A DNA stretch of 64,000 nt from Rhizobium sp. 007 (GCF_015353075.1 NZ_CP064187.1:310001-374000), one strand, 5' to 3'; counted from the first letter of the stretch, positions 45,242 through 55,017 are shown. A program made the numbers and translations. Notes: generated by a model not told the origin, from the letters alone.

Positions 45242-45631
45242 ATGACTTTCAGTGGAACGATAGAGCTGCCTTCGCCGGTCGAAGCGCTTCCGGATATCCT
45301 TATGCGTATCGTTTCCGAACTGCACGATGTCGCCTATCTCATCGAACGCATCGAGCCGCAGCTTCTCGAAATCGGCGGCGCCGATGTCCTGCACTCGCCC
45401 GATAGCATGAAGATCATGCAGGGCATCGATCTTGCCGTTCAGAAAACCCGCGGCCTCGCTGAATTCATTGACACGATCACCGGCGAGATTCCCCAGAGCT
45501 GGGCTGTTGACGTTGCGACCGCGCTCAGCCTGGTCAAACTTGCCGAAATGCAAAAAGCGCTCGGCGGTGCCACGCGCCACGGCCATTCCCAGCCGCTCAG
45601 CAAGGCGGCCGGCGACTTCGATTTCTTCTGA
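45242..45631 (+). CDS. cheT: CheT, CheZ-like chemotaxis phosphatase of rhizobia
   Basis: A 129-residue helical protein at the position of CheT (formerly orf9) in S. meliloti. A D-x-x-x-Q motif, Asp63-Gln67 in GIDLAVQKTRGL, matches the catalytic motif of CheZ and CheX phosphatases and lies in a long amphipathic helix. CheT has been implicated in signal termination, presumably on the phosphorylated CheYs. It is preceded by 16 bases after cheD and is the last gene of the overlapping che block; 109 bases separate it from fliF. Length is typical. Confidence 0.85.
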   Translation: MTFSGTIELPSPVEALPDILMRIVSELHDVAYLIERIEPQLLEIGGADVLHSPDSMKIMQGIDLAVQKTRGLAEFIDTITGEIPQSWAVDVATALSLVKLAEMQKALGGATRHGHSQPLSKAAGDFDFF

Positions 45632-45740
45632 TTTGAAAGCTCCCGACCTGCCCTGACGAAACGCTCGCACAAGTTTCGCCGTCTATCAACAAATGAGGCA
45701 ATAAGCCTGTTTTGTCTTTGACGGATCGTGCGAGAACAGA

Positions 45741-47432
45741 ATGAATCTGTTAAATCAATTAGTTCAGCTCATTAAGAACTTAGGTTCGCTGGGGCGAACA
45801 CGCTTGTTGGCGCTCGCTGGCGTTGGCGTTTTTTCAATTGCAATTATCTTGGCTGCTGCCCTTTTCGTCAACAAGCCGGCGCAGGAAACGCTCTATGTCG
45901 GCCTTGACACCCCTGACCTCAACCAGATCAGCATGGCTCTTGCGGAAGCCAATATCGGCTTCCAGGTCGGTTCCGACGGCTCAAGTATTACTGTGCCTGC
46001 CGGCATGACGGGCAAGGCCCGCCTGCTGCTTGCCGAGCGGGGCCTACCGAACAGCGCGAATGCAGGCTATGAACTCTTCGACAATGTCGGCTCACTCGGC
46101 CTCACCTCCTTCATGCAGGAAGTCACACGCGTGCGTGCGCTCGAAGGCGAGATAGGCCGCACCATCCAGTCCATTTCAGGCATCACCGCTGCTCGCGTCC
46201 ATATCGTTATGCCGGAAGTCGGAAACTTCCGTAAGGCGGAGCAGAAGCCGACAGCCTCCGTCATGATCCGGGCAAGCGCTGCGGCTGGCCGCAGTGCCGC
46301 CACCTCGATTCGCCACCTCGTCGCCTCGGCTGTGCCGGGGCTTGATGTCGATGATGTGACGATTCTTGATTCCGCCGGCCAGCTGCTCGCATCTGGCGAC
46401 GAGGCAAGCAACAGCTCGCTGAACCGCTCGCTGAACATCGTCCAGAACGTCCAGCAGGAAGTCGAATCGAATATCGACAAGGCGCTTGCTCCGTTCCTCG
46501 GCATGGATAATTTCCGCTCCAGCGTGACCGCCGATCTCAACACGGATGCGCAGCAGATCCAGGAAACCGTCTACGATCCGGAATCAAAGGTGGAGCGCTC
46601 CGTGCGCACGACCAAGGAAGCCTCGCAGTCGCAGCAGAAGCAGTCCGATAACGCAACGACCGTCGAGCAGAACGTTCCGCAGGCCGCCCCCGAGCAAGGT
46701 GGCAGCAATAGTCCGGAATCGCAGGACAGGTCGGACAAGAAGGAAGAGCAGACAAACTACGAGATCAACAGCAAGACGACCGCCACGACTCGCAACAGCT
46801 ACGAGATCGAGAAGCTCTCGATCGCCGTTGTCGTCAACAAGGGCCGTATCGCCCAAATGGTCGGCGAACCTGCGGATCAGGCGAAGGTCGATGCTTATCT
46901 CGCCGAGATGCAGAAGATCGTCTCGTCGGCAGCCGGTATCAGTGCTGATCGCGGCGACGTCGTCACGGTGACGGCAATGGACTTCCTCGAGAACCAGCTT
47001 CTCGAAGATGCCGCCGGCGGCGTTCGCGTCCTCGATATGCTGAGCCGCAACCTGGCGGGCATCATCAACTCGCTGGCCTTCCTGGGCGTCGCCTTCGTGG
47101 TGGTCTGGATGGGCGTGCGGCCCCTGGTGCGCAGCATCAGCGGTGGCGGTGCGGGAGTCATCGGCGACACGTCTTCAGAAAGCGTTGGCCTGGAGCTGCC
47201 TGATTTCGCACCGGCCGGTGGAGCGGCTGCCGGCGGCGCGCTCATGGACGGCTTCGGTTCTGACTTCGGCTTCGACAGCACGGAGGATCTGCTCAGCCTG
47301 GGCGACGACGACGGAAACTTCAACCGCCGCGTCAAGGAAGGCCCGGAGCGGAAGCTCGCGCGAATGGTCGAGATCAACGAGGAACGCGCGGCGAAAATCC
47401 TCAGGAAATGGGCGGTGGACAACGCCGCCTAA
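45741..47432 (+). CDS. fliF: Flagellar MS-ring protein FliF
   Basis: A 563-residue MS-ring subunit. The N-terminal membrane helix (FSIAIILAAALFVNK, near residue 35) and the second helix near residue 450 (SLAFLGVAFVVVWMGV) are visible, with ring-building domains between (FMQEVTRVRALEGEIGRTIQ; ARVHIVMPEVG). The C-terminal KLARMVEINEERAAKILRKW binds FliG. A glutamine- and serine-rich disordered loop lies around residues 285-345. It nucleates basal-body assembly. Followed directly by an intrinsic terminator. Confidence 0.95.
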   Translation: MNLLNQLVQLIKNLGSLGRTRLLALAGVGVFSIAIILAAALFVNKPAQETLYVGLDTPDLNQISMALAEANIGFQVGSDGSSITVPAGMTGKARLLLAERGLPNSANAGYELFDNVGSLGLTSFMQEVTRVRALEGEIGRTIQSISGITAARVHIVMPEVGNFRKAEQKPTASVMIRASAAAGRSAATSIRHLVASAVPGLDVDDVTILDSAGQLLASGDEASNSSLNRSLNIVQNVQQEVESNIDKALAPFLGMDNFRSSVTADLNTDAQQIQETVYDPESKVERSVRTTKEASQSQQKQSDNATTVEQNVPQAAPEQGGSNSPESQDRSDKKEEQTNYEINSKTTATTRNSYEIEKLSIAVVVNKGRIAQMVGEPADQAKVDAYLAEMQKIVSSAAGISADRGDVVTVTAMDFLENQLLEDAAGGVRVLDMLSRNLAGIINSLAFLGVAFVVVWMGVRPLVRSISGGGAGVIGDTSSESVGLELPDFAPAGGAAAGGALMDGFGSDFGFDSTEDLLSLGDDDGNFNRRVKEGPERKLARMVEINEERAAKILRKWAVDNAA

Positions 47433-47435
47433 ACG

Positions 47436-47460
47436 AAAGGCCGGGAGACCGGCCTTTTTT
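47436..47460 (+). terminator. Rho-independent terminator after fliF
   Basis: AAAGGCCGG at 47436-47444 pairs with CCGGCCTTT at 47449-47457 across a GAGA loop, followed by three more T. It begins three bases after the fliF stop and probably ends the icpA-fliF transcript. Confidence 0.92.
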
Positions 47461-48017
47461 AACGTCTTCATCCGCCCGCTCGCCAGATCACGGATTTGTT
47501 ATCGGAAGCTGCCGCGCGGGACATATTTTACACAAGATTGAAAAGGCACTCGATTTATTCCAGATCGAGGCGAAAGCGGAAGTTTCTCCTTACATAAACA
47601 AAAAGAAATAGCTTGGTAGGAAGACTGCTAAAGCCGAAAATTTTTTCTGTAAATACATATTCATATGTCACGCGCCGCAGCGGCGGATTTTTTCTCGATA
47701 CTCGAATTACTGTTAGCTGTGTTTAAAGTATATATGAATTGTGGCGCAGAATTACTTATATGGTGACTCGCCTAAAAGGAGTGGTGTGTTGCGATATTGA
47801 GAGAATCACCATAGATTCCAGACATCTAATCAAGCGATGTCTGAGCGCGAATCACGCGCACGGAATGCGGCAAGAGTAAATCCCAAGAACTCGGATATGG
47901 TAGTTTCTATCGTCTGACTTACCCTTGGATGATTCGTTTAGTCATTGCCGCAGGCCGCGTCGGTCCTGCGCAGACAATGCCTTGCAGGAACGGGCACTCA
48001 GCCGCGGGACGTTGCCT
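47461..48017 (+). promoter_or_regulatory. AT-rich regulatory region of visNR
   Basis: 557 bases with no large gene between fliF and visN. From about 47560 to 47790 it is very AT-rich for this genome. At 47819-47843 lies the inverted repeat CAGACATC-N9-GATGTCTG, with eight-base perfect arms, 175 bases before visN; such a symmetric site suits a dimeric regulator. The visNR promoter must be here. An upstream extension of visN to 47925 is open but does not look coding. Confidence 0.55.
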
Positions 48018-48758
48018 ATGGATATGCACATACTGCTTAAGGGCGAAAATCAGGCCGCGAATTTCGTTGGTCTCCAGGCCGTCAATCTTTGCTCTCGCGA
48101 GGAGCTCATTGGGCAGCTCAGCGAAATTGCCGACAGCGGGAGGTTGCAGGTCGCGCTTCGCACCCTGACCGACTACGTTGGAGCGTCGCATTACCTGCTG
48201 GCGCGATCCGACCTCATCCAGGAGGCCGGCCTCGATTTCATCGTGTCCTCGGACTGGCCGTTCGATCTCGTGAAGGACCTGGCGACGTCACTGACAAGCA
48301 GCTATGCACGCACGACCGAGCTGGAAAAGTGCATGCAGCTCTTCCAGCCAAATTTTGCTCTTCTGCCCGACAATGCCGACGTGCCGGATGGCGCCAGCCG
48401 CCAGTATTGTTCCTTGACGTTAAATGTCGGCCGTTCGCGGCTGTCGCTGATGTTCCTCTTCGATGACGGCTTCATCCTGTCACCGGAGCGGCTGCGGGAC
48501 GTGGGACTCCTTGCAAGTTATCTCGCAAGTTCGCTCCGGTGCGGGGGCGCCCGGGCGGAGCGCGATTTTGAGCTGACGGAGCGGGAGCTCGAATGTCTCT
48601 TCTGGATCGCCGAGGGCAAAACCAGCGATGAGATCGCGATGATCCTCGGCATCTCCCGCAATACGATCAACAACTACATTACGAGCGTCATGCGAAAGAC
48701 GGCAACCAAAACTCGCTCCGAGGCCATAGCGTTTGCGGTGAGAAATAATCTCGTCTGA
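48018..48758 (+). CDS. visN: Master motility regulator VisN (LuxR family)
   Basis: A 246-residue LuxR-type regulator. The N-terminal domain (1-170) is GAF-like. The C-terminal HTH reads LTERELECLFWIAEGKTSDE and LGISRNTINNYITSVMRK, then TKTRSEAIAFAVRNNLV. In S. meliloti VisN and VisR form a heterodimer that activates rem and so all flagellar genes. Position directly after fliF and before visR is identical. The start is the ATG at 48018; a second ATG six bases further is equally possible. Confidence 0.9.
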   Translation: MDMHILLKGENQAANFVGLQAVNLCSREELIGQLSEIADSGRLQVALRTLTDYVGASHYLLARSDLIQEAGLDFIVSSDWPFDLVKDLATSLTSSYARTTELEKCMQLFQPNFALLPDNADVPDGASRQYCSLTLNVGRSRLSLMFLFDDGFILSPERLRDVGLLASYLASSLRCGGARAERDFELTERELECLFWIAEGKTSDEIAMILGISRNTINNYITSVMRKTATKTRSEAIAFAVRNNLV

Positions 48759-48767
48759 GGGGAATTT

Positions 48768-49517
48768 ATGGGGCATTCGTCAAGCAGGGCGATGGGTAGT
48801 ACGGAACACATACGCAGCGTGCGCTTCAACAGGATAAGCAGCCGCTCCGACCTTTTCCCGCGGCTGGTGGCGATGCAGAAGCTGGCGGATGCCCAGAATT
48901 TTGCGGTCTACCGGATGAGCGGCTCAGGTCTGCCGGCGAAGCAGCGCCTGGTCTGCGAACTGGAAAACTGGGGACCTTCGGCAGCGGCGGCCTCAAGCAA
49001 GGCCCTTGTGGACGCTTATGGCGATGCGCTGCTGGACCATATCGAGAAATCACTCTTGCCTCTGTCCTGGGCCGGCGGCCATGATCGCGCCGCGCCCGGT
49101 TCAGCCGATTTCGCGCCGTTCATGGCGCGGCTGAAGGACGGCAACTTGCCATTTTCAGGCCTCGCTTTTCCGGTGCGGCTCGGTGCTGCAGGAAATGGCT
49201 TCGTCGTCTTCACCGGCGATTATCTTGATCCCGGCGGTGACATGATCGTAGAGCTTCATGGCCGTAGCTGCCAAATCATGATGGATCTGCTCTCGCTGGA
49301 CGAACGCCGCGCGGCGGCGGCAGAAGCGTTGAGCGAGCGCGAGATCGCTTGCCTGCAGCTTGCCGGCGACGGACGCATCAGCGAAGAGATAGCTGACAAG
49401 CTCGGGCTCTCGGTTCATACGGTCAATGCTTACCTCGGCTCGGCGACGATCAAGCTGGATTCGGTCAATCGCATCCAGGCAATCGCCAAGGCAATTCGCC
49501 TAGGCTACATCAGCTGA
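48768..49517 (+). CDS. visR: Master motility regulator VisR (LuxR family)
   Basis: A 249-residue LuxR-type partner of VisN. HTH: ALSEREIACLQLAGDGRISE, then LGLSVHTVNAYLGSATIKLD and NRIQAIAKAIRLGY. The N-terminal GAF-like domain (20-160) has no ligand residues I can assign. It begins nine bases after visN and must act with it. Start is an ATG with GGGGAATTT upstream. The next gene is on the other strand behind a hairpin. Confidence 0.9.
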   Translation: MGHSSSRAMGSTEHIRSVRFNRISSRSDLFPRLVAMQKLADAQNFAVYRMSGSGLPAKQRLVCELENWGPSAAAASSKALVDAYGDALLDHIEKSLLPLSWAGGHDRAAPGSADFAPFMARLKDGNLPFSGLAFPVRLGAAGNGFVVFTGDYLDPGGDMIVELHGRSCQIMMDLLSLDERRAAAAEALSEREIACLQLAGDGRISEEIADKLGLSVHTVNAYLGSATIKLDSVNRIQAIAKAIRLGYIS

Positions 49518-49519
49518 CA

Positions 49520-49550
49520 AGCCCGGCGCGGCGGACCGGCCGGGCTCTTT
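49520..49550 (+). terminator. Rho-independent-type terminator after visR
   Basis: AGCCCGGC (49520-49527) pairs with GCCGGGCT (49539-49546) around an 11-base GC-rich loop, followed by CTTT. It lies three bases after the visR stop and ends visNR transcription before the convergent gene. The T tract is short, so efficiency is uncertain. Confidence 0.7.
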
Positions 49551-49573
49551 ATGCCTGATGTTGGAAAGCTCGA

Positions 49574-50014
49574 TCAGCCGGCTAGCGCCTGCAGCGGCCG
49601 GGTATTGTACCGGCTTTCGCGCAGGCTGCGTTCGAAAAAGGCCGTGTTCACGTCCGGATCGGCGGACGGTTCATGAAAGGCGATGTGATTGATCTCGATG
49701 CCGGCATGCTCCTCCGCCAGGGTCAGCTGCGCATAGACCGTCACGCCGTGCGGCTTGATCTCGAGATCGAGGACGACCTCCGGCTTGCCACCCCATTCCA
49801 GCGTGTAATTGCCTCCAAGGCCGAAATTGACCGTGCCGGGATGAAAGAAGAGCTCCGCAGCCGAGGCCACCAGATCGGCGATGCTGCCGTAATACTCGAA
49901 GCGCAGCAGCGAAATCAGATCCGAAGCGTCGAGAAGCCGAAGCTCGGTCGCAACCGGGCTGATGGCTTCGGCAAGAATTCTTTCACGCTGAGAAGAGTAG
50001 GGGCATTTCTTCAT
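49574..50014 (-). CDS. Unknown protein encoded next to flhB
   Basis: A 146-residue protein with no membrane segment or signal peptide (SSQRERILAEAISPVATELR; LISLLRFEYYGSIADLVASA; LFFHPGTVNFGLGGNYTLEW). The second half looks like beta structure (EVVLDLEIKPHGVTVYAQL). I do not recognise the family. It begins five bases after flhB and is the last gene of the motA-fliM-fliN-fliG-flhB run, so it is probably co-transcribed and connected to motility. It has no similarity to FliO, FlhA or FliK visible to me. Convergent with visR. Confidence 0.7.
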   Translation of the reverse strand: MKKCPYSSQRERILAEAISPVATELRLLDASDLISLLRFEYYGSIADLVASAAELFFHPGTVNFGLGGNYTLEWGGKPEVVLDLEIKPHGVTVYAQLTLAEEHAGIEINHIAFHEPSADPDVNTAFFERSLRESRYNTRPLQALAG

Positions 50015-50019
50015 TCGGC

Positions 50020-51099
50020 TTATCTTACCCGTTTGTTCCTGGCGTCGGCGGCGTAAACCCGGTGAATGAGCTCCGCCACTGCCTTGTAGAATACTGACGG
50101 GATGACACTATCGATCGAGACTTGCGCAAACATGGAGCGTGCAAGGGGCGGATCTTCGAAAACCGGAATTCCGTTCTTTTCGGCTATCTCTCTGATTTTC
50201 AACGCAATGAGGTCCTGACCCTTGGCGAGAACCACTGGCGCATCGTTTTCTTCGCGCACGTAGCGCAGGGCCACGGCATAGTGCGTCGGGTTGGCGATGA
50301 CGAGCGTGGCGCGTTCGACATTGGCAATCATGCGGCGGCGGGCACGGTCTCGCATCAGCGAGCGCTGGCGGCCCTTCACGAAGGGATCACCCTGAGCCTG
50401 CTTGTTTTCTTCCTTCACTTCATGCCGCGTCATCTTGAGTTCGGTGAACCAGTGATGCCGCGACCAGAAGAAATCAGCGATCGCAACGACGGCTGTCGCG
50501 AAAAGCACGACCAGCACGATCTTGCGCATGATCGTCATCGTCCGCTCGAAGAAGGTTTGCGGGTCGGAGAACATCGCATCGATCGCGTTGAAATATTCGC
50601 TCTTCAGCACGAAGAACATGATCACGCCGACGATCAGGATCTTGAACAGCGATTTGCCGAATTCGATCAGGCCGGGCAGGCTGAATATGCGCGCAAAGCC
50701 CTTGGCCGGCGAAAGGCGCGACAGCTGCGGACGGATGCGTTCGAGAACCGGAGTGGGCAAATTCTGGCTTATGGATGCTACGACGCCGAAGATCATGAAC
50801 AGCAGCATGGCCGGCGTGAGAAGCACGGCGCTCACCCAGCCGAGATGAACGAAGAGCGACATCGCGTCCGGCCCGGTCTCGATCTTCCACTGGTCCGGCT
50901 GCTCAAAGATGTCGCGAAGCGATTCGCTGACGCGGCTGATGCCGACGGGCAGATAGAAGGTCAGATAGATGAAGGTCGCAAGAACGGTGGCAAAGATGGG
51001 CACTTCGCGTGAGAAGGGCGTATTGCCCTTCTCGGCCGCATCGGCCTGCTTTTTCGCTGTCGGGGCTTCTGTTTTGCTGTCCTTGTCTTCATCAGCCAA
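50020..51099 (-). CDS. flhB: Flagellar export gate protein FlhB
   Basis: A 359-residue FlhB. Four membrane helices (residues about 33-55, 88-110, 145-167, 192-214) precede the cytosolic domain with the autocleavage motif Asn270-Pro-Thr-His in [14 protein letters not shown]. Conserved [11 protein letters not shown] lies near residue 130. It switches export specificity from rod/hook to filament proteins. The order flhB after fliG-fliN-fliM-motA on the minus strand is rhizobial. A 129-base gap separates it from fliG. Confidence 0.94.
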   Translation of the reverse strand: MADEDKDSKTEAPTAKKQADAAEKGNTPFSREVPIFATVLATFIYLTFYLPVGISRVSESLRDIFEQPDQWKIETGPDAMSLFVHLGWVSAVLLTPAMLLFMIFGVVASISQNLPTPVLERIRPQLSRLSPAKGFARIFSLPGLIEFGKSLFKILIVGVIMFFVLKSEYFNAIDAMFSDPQTFFERTMTIMRKIVLVVLFATAVVAIADFFWSRHHWFTELKMTRHEVKEENKQAQGDPFVKGRQRSLMRDRARRRMIANVERATLVIANPTHYAVALRYVREENDAPVVLAKGQDLIALKIREIAEKNGIPVFEDPPLARSMFAQVSIDSVIPSVFYKAVAELIHRVYAADARNKRVR

Positions 51100-51228
51100 G
51101 TTCGCGGCCCTCCATCAATGGAAAGGGCCGCGGCAAGGCGCGGCCCGTTCCGAAAAGCGTAATCTCGTGGTGCATCGCGATCAACGCCGTGAGCGGCCTC
51201 TCGTCGGGTTGTCAACAGAAGCAGAAGC

Positions 51229-52269
51229 TTAGGCGGCTGCCGGCGCTTCGCCCTCCGTCTCCTTGAGCTGGATCTGGCCGGAATTTGCCAACCGAATCGC
51301 TTCCTGGGCGACAGCACGCCGCGCAATGGCGATCTCGCGCGGATTGATGCCGACAGTGCCGCTCTGCAGGTCCGATTCGATCATTCGTCGCTGGCGCGGG
51401 CTGATCGACGAGAGAACGGCTTCACGGATTTCGGCCGACGCGCCGCGCAAAGCCATGGTAAGAATGTCGGCGGAGATATCGTTGAGCAGCATGACACGGC
51501 TGCGCTGCGGCATGAAGAGAATGTCGTCGAAGAGGAAGATCTTCGGGCGAACCTTGTTGACGGATTCGCGGCTGATCGACTCCAGCGAAGTTAGCAAGGT
51601 ATCGACCTGCGGCTTGTCCATCTCGTTCATGAGTTCGGCAACCTTGTTCGAGCCGATCGAATTCTTCTCGGCCTCGACCTCGGCCAGCAGCGTCATCACC
51701 TGCTTTTCGATGATGTGCGCGACCTTGGGGCTGACGGATTTCAGGTTCACGGTACGGTTCATGATGTCCGCGCGGCGGCTGTCGGGAAGCTGCATCAGCA
51801 CCTTGGCGCCGAAGGAAGACGGCATCATCGAAAGGATATAGGCGACGGTCTGCGGATGTTCGCGCAGCAGGAACTTGCCGATGAAGGCCGGATCGCCCTC
51901 GCCGAGACGGTCCCAGATTGAGGTTTCGTATGCCTGGAACGCGGTGCGGCGGCCGAGAAGGCTGTCCACCTCGTCCGGAGTCAGGCCCTCCTCGAGAATG
52001 CTCTCGATGGCCTTGGCATTGTCCATAAGGCCGGCGCCTTCGGTGAAGAGATCTTCGAATTCGGCTACCAGGCCAAGAAGTTCATCCGGCGGAATGGCCC
52101 GCAGAGCCTGTGCGGAGGAGATAATCGTCTGCAACTCGGCCTGGGTGAAATACTTCAATAGCCGGCCTGCGACTCCCTTCCCCATAGCGAGGAGTACAGC
52201 CGCTGCCTTTTCAGCCTGGGTCAACGGTTTCCCGGCAAGTGCGCCGCCGAAATCGTCAAAGTCCATCAT
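51229..52269 (-). CDS. fliG: Flagellar motor switch protein FliG
   Basis: A 346-residue FliG. The N-terminal FliF-binding domain begins LTQAEKAAAVLLAMGKGVAG; the middle domain has the EHPQ motif (LLREHPQTVAYILSMM) near residue 130; and the C-terminal torque helix carries charged residues around REAVLSSISPRQRRMIESDL. It links the MS ring, the FliM/FliN ring and MotA. Family length is normal. It precedes flhB in transcription. Confidence 0.94.
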   Translation of the reverse strand: MMDFDDFGGALAGKPLTQAEKAAAVLLAMGKGVAGRLLKYFTQAELQTIISSAQALRAIPPDELLGLVAEFEDLFTEGAGLMDNAKAIESILEEGLTPDEVDSLLGRRTAFQAYETSIWDRLGEGDPAFIGKFLLREHPQTVAYILSMMPSSFGAKVLMQLPDSRRADIMNRTVNLKSVSPKVAHIIEKQVMTLLAEVEAEKNSIGSNKVAELMNEMDKPQVDTLLTSLESISRESVNKVRPKIFLFDDILFMPQRSRVMLLNDISADILTMALRGASAEIREAVLSSISPRQRRMIESDLQSGTVGINPREIAIARRAVAQEAIRLANSGQIQLKETEGEAPAAA

Positions 52270-52297
52270 GGTCTAACCTCTCCGCCCCTAACCGGGG

Positions 52298-52885
52298 TCA
52301 GGCTTTTCTTGTGCTCAAAACTTCTATCAGTTTAACCCCGAAGCGGGTGTCGTCATTCTCCAGGACGGTGATTTCGCCACGTGCGATCTTGCGGCCGTTC
52401 ACCATGATTTCAACCGGCTCGCCGATCTTCTTGTCGAGGGCGATGGTCGCGCCTTCGTTGAGATTCATCAGGCCGGAAACCTGCATGCGGCTGCTGCCGA
52501 GCATGATCTGGACGTCGATCGGAATGTCCATGATCAGTTCGAAGTTCGAAGACAGCGCGCTGCCGAGCGGTGCCGGTTCGGCGCTCGCCGCGGACAAAGC
52601 GGTATCACCGAAATCCGAAGAGCCGCCAAAGTCGCCGGCGCCGAAATCGCTGCTGTCGAACGATGTCTCGGCTGCGCCATCGCTGGCGAAATCGCCGAAG
52701 GCCGACAAATCGGTGCCGGTTCCGGCGCCGAATGCATCGGCTTCTTCCCCCAACTCCGCAAGCCCGCCGTCCGAATCCTGCTTCAGAACCCCGCGGAGAT
52801 CATCGATCGCCTGGTCGAGGTCAGCTTCGTTGCCCGGAAGCTCCAGTGACAGATCGTCGTTCTGCTGTGTTTTCTTCGTAGCCAT
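52298..52885 (-). CDS. fliN: Flagellar motor switch protein FliN (extended)
   Basis: A 195-residue FliN, longer than the enteric 137. The conserved SpoA domain (about 115-190) reads [20 protein letters not shown], then [18 protein letters not shown]. Residues 1-110 form an acidic, Ser/Gly/Asp-rich extension ([20 protein letters not shown]). FliN forms the bottom of the C ring and the binding site for FliH and phosphorylated CheY. Starts 64 bases after fliM; 28 bases before fliG. Confidence 0.92.
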   Translation of the reverse strand: MATKKTQQNDDLSLELPGNEADLDQAIDDLRGVLKQDSDGGLAELGEEADAFGAGTGTDLSAFGDFASDGAAETSFDSSDFGAGDFGGSSDFGDTALSAASAEPAPLGSALSSNFELIMDIPIDVQIMLGSSRMQVSGLMNLNEGATIALDKKIGEPVEIMVNGRKIARGEITVLENDDTRFGVKLIEVLSTRKA

Positions 52886-52949
52886 GAAATCACTATTCCA
52901 GTTGAAACTTGCCTCAAACTGCCGTCGCAGCCGAGGGGAGGGGAACCGA

Positions 52950-53891
52950 TTAATTCATTAAATGACGGATGAGCTCGTCGTCGGAGCTGATCGTATCTTT
53001 GACCCGGACAGTATAATTTTCGCCGGAACGCCCGAACTCGCACACATACAATTCCTTGCTGTTGGCACTGAGCTCGACACGGACGTCGGCAGTGTCGCGG
53101 AACGGAATGACATCGCCCGGCGCGAGCTTGGAGATGGTGCGCAGCGTCAGATCCTGAAGGCGGATTTTCGCGTCGAGCGTCACATGCGAACGGTGGACCT
53201 GTTCGGTGAGCTGTTCGGTCCATTCCGTGGACTTGGTGGGCTGGTTCGTTGCCTTCGGTGCGGAAATCTGCGTCTTAAGGAGCGGCGCCTGGGGCACGAT
53301 CACCGAGAACTCGGACGTGATACCCGAAAGCGTGATTGACATGTTGATGGCCGAGGCGAATTCGTCCGGCGTATCGCTGGAGGGATGGCCGCGGAATTCG
53401 TGCGGATGCGGCGGCTCAAGGTTCGGTTCGAAACCGCCCGGTGCATTGACGGCGGAACGGAAGACATTGGCGATTTTCTCGAAAACCATGACCGCAAGTT
53501 CGAGCTCGATGACCGAAAGCGACCTATCGGCCGGCTGCTCGATCGTATCGGACGCGGCCCCAAGCAGGTTTTCCATCAGTGTGATGACGAAGCTGTTGCC
53601 GCAGGCAAAGGTGATGTTCTGCGACCAGTTGCGCAACGTCGCCTCGACGAGGGTCACGTTGGTGTCGAGGTCGGCAATCAGATCGTTCTTGTGGCCGGAA
53701 CTGCAGCCGAGATAGGCGACGGCGATGTCCAGCCCGGTTTCGCTCTTGAAGATATCCGGCAGGAATTCGCCATAGACCTCCGACAATGAAGCGCAGAGCT
53801 TTTCTATGGTCGCCCGGTCGCCGAGGCGTCCCGTCAGCTTCGCAAGAAGGACCGGATCCATTGCCGGCCTTTGAGGGGAAAGGTTGCTCAT
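52950..53891 (-). CDS. fliM: Flagellar motor switch protein FliM, atypical N-terminus
   Basis: A 313-residue FliM. The C-terminal SpoA domain is clear ([20 protein letters not shown], then [16 protein letters not shown]). The N-terminus ([20 protein letters not shown]) shows no LSQ-x-E-I-D-x-LL motif, which in enteric FliM docks phosphorylated CheY, and the middle domain is divergent. Identity rests on the SpoA domain and position between fliN and motA. It would form the C-ring wall; how CheY2 reaches it is not obvious. Gap to motA is six bases. Confidence 0.88.
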   Translation of the reverse strand: MSNLSPQRPAMDPVLLAKLTGRLGDRATIEKLCASLSEVYGEFLPDIFKSETGLDIAVAYLGCSSGHKNDLIADLDTNVTLVEATLRNWSQNITFACGNSFVITLMENLLGAASDTIEQPADRSLSVIELELAVMVFEKIANVFRSAVNAPGGFEPNLEPPHPHEFRGHPSSDTPDEFASAINMSITLSGITSEFSVIVPQAPLLKTQISAPKATNQPTKSTEWTEQLTEQVHRSHVTLDAKIRLQDLTLRTISKLAPGDVIPFRDTADVRVELSANSKELYVCEFGRSGENYTVRVKDTISSDDELIRHLMN

Positions 53892-53897
53892 GGTCGT

Positions 53898-54770
53898 TTA
53901 GGCCGCCTTGTTCTCGCCACCCGGGTTCATCATTTCCTGTTCGACCGCGTCGATTGATGGGCGCTCGTAAGCAGAAATCGTCTTGCGGCCGTATTCGAGG
54001 GCCACCTGTGGTACGGAGCCGTTCATGTAGGCAAGCAAGGTCTGCTTCACGATGACGTAGAGGCGATGCTGCTTCGTGCGCACGACCTTGATCTGGGAGA
54101 CGAGCGGCGAGCAGAGGCAATAAGACAGCAGAATGCCGAGGAAGGTGCCGACGAGCGCCGAACCGATCAGGTGGCCGAGGACCTCCGGCGAATCGTTGAT
54201 GTGCGCCATGGCCTTGATGACGCCGAGAACGGCGGCAACGATACCGATCGCGGGGAAAGCGTCGCCCATGATCTGGATGGCGTGATAGGGCTTCATCTTG
54301 TCGTGCAGGATCGTATTGATCTCTTCGTCCATCAGAGCCTCAATCTCATGCGAGCGGGCATTGCCGATAATGATCAAGCGGACGTAGTCGCAGATGAATG
54401 CCGTCAATTCCTTGTTCTTCAGGATCGTCGGAGCTGACAGGAAGATCGAGGATTCGGCCGGATTGTCGATATGCGCCTCGATCTCGTTGCGTGATTTCGT
54501 GCGCAGGTCGCGCATTAGCGAATAGAGGACACCCAGCGTATCGAGGTAATTCCGCTCCTTGGGCACCGTATGCTTGAAGGCTTCACCGAGTGCCTTTCCG
54601 GAATCCTTCACCACCTTCATCGGGTTAGCCATGATGAAGCTGCCCAGGCCAGCGCCGCCGATGATGACGAGTTCGAAAGGCTGCCAGAGTGCGCCGACAT
54701 GGCCACCCATCGCCATGAAGCTGCCAACGATGCAGCCGCAGGTAATCACAAATCCGATAATGATATTCAT
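53898..54770 (-). CDS. motA: Flagellar stator protein MotA
   Basis: A 290-residue MotA. Four membrane helices are visible: [20 protein letters not shown] at the start, [18 protein letters not shown] near 40, then [20 protein letters not shown] near 160 and [20 protein letters not shown] near 195. The cytosolic loop between helices 2 and 3 carries the charged residues that contact FliG. The ATG at 54770 is the true start; an upstream in-frame extension to 54965 is not MotA-like. MotB and MotC are not in the window. First gene of the motA-fliM-fliN-fliG-flhB run. Confidence 0.94.
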   Translation of the reverse strand: MNIIIGFVITCGCIVGSFMAMGGHVGALWQPFELVIIGGAGLGSFIMANPMKVVKDSGKALGEAFKHTVPKERNYLDTLGVLYSLMRDLRTKSRNEIEAHIDNPAESSIFLSAPTILKNKELTAFICDYVRLIIIGNARSHEIEALMDEEINTILHDKMKPYHAIQIMGDAFPAIGIVAAVLGVIKAMAHINDSPEVLGHLIGSALVGTFLGILLSYCLCSPLVSQIKVVRTKQHRLYVIVKQTLLAYMNGSVPQVALEYGRKTISAYERPSIDAVEQEMMNPGGENKAA

Positions 54771-55017
54771 CGTCAGTCCAAACGTGAACGTTGTTTTCAA
54801 CCTCAGGGATAGGGTCGCTGGCTTGCGTGAGGCTGATGGTTGGCACTTTGAGCCCGCATTGTGCATGCCAGCTTCGCACAAGGATTTGCCGTCAGGTTCA
54901 AGGTGACGAATGGACCGATTCGTCCGTTTCTGAGATGCCGCCTCAGCGAGACCGTGGATTAACAAATGACAGGAACCCGGTCTTCGTTCCGTTCATCGCC
55001 AATGCCAGGAGCCTATC
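54771..55017. promoter_or_regulatory. Divergent promoter region between motA and flgF
   Basis: 247 bases between the motA ATG and the flgF ATG, so both flagellar operons must start here. No exact promoter elements were identifiable by eye. Confidence 0.55.

Noticed and set aside
45691..45708. A small hairpin AGGC-AATAA-GCCT before fliF
   Set aside because: Four base pairs and an AT loop are too weak for a terminator, and fliF lies 33 bases further on in the same direction.
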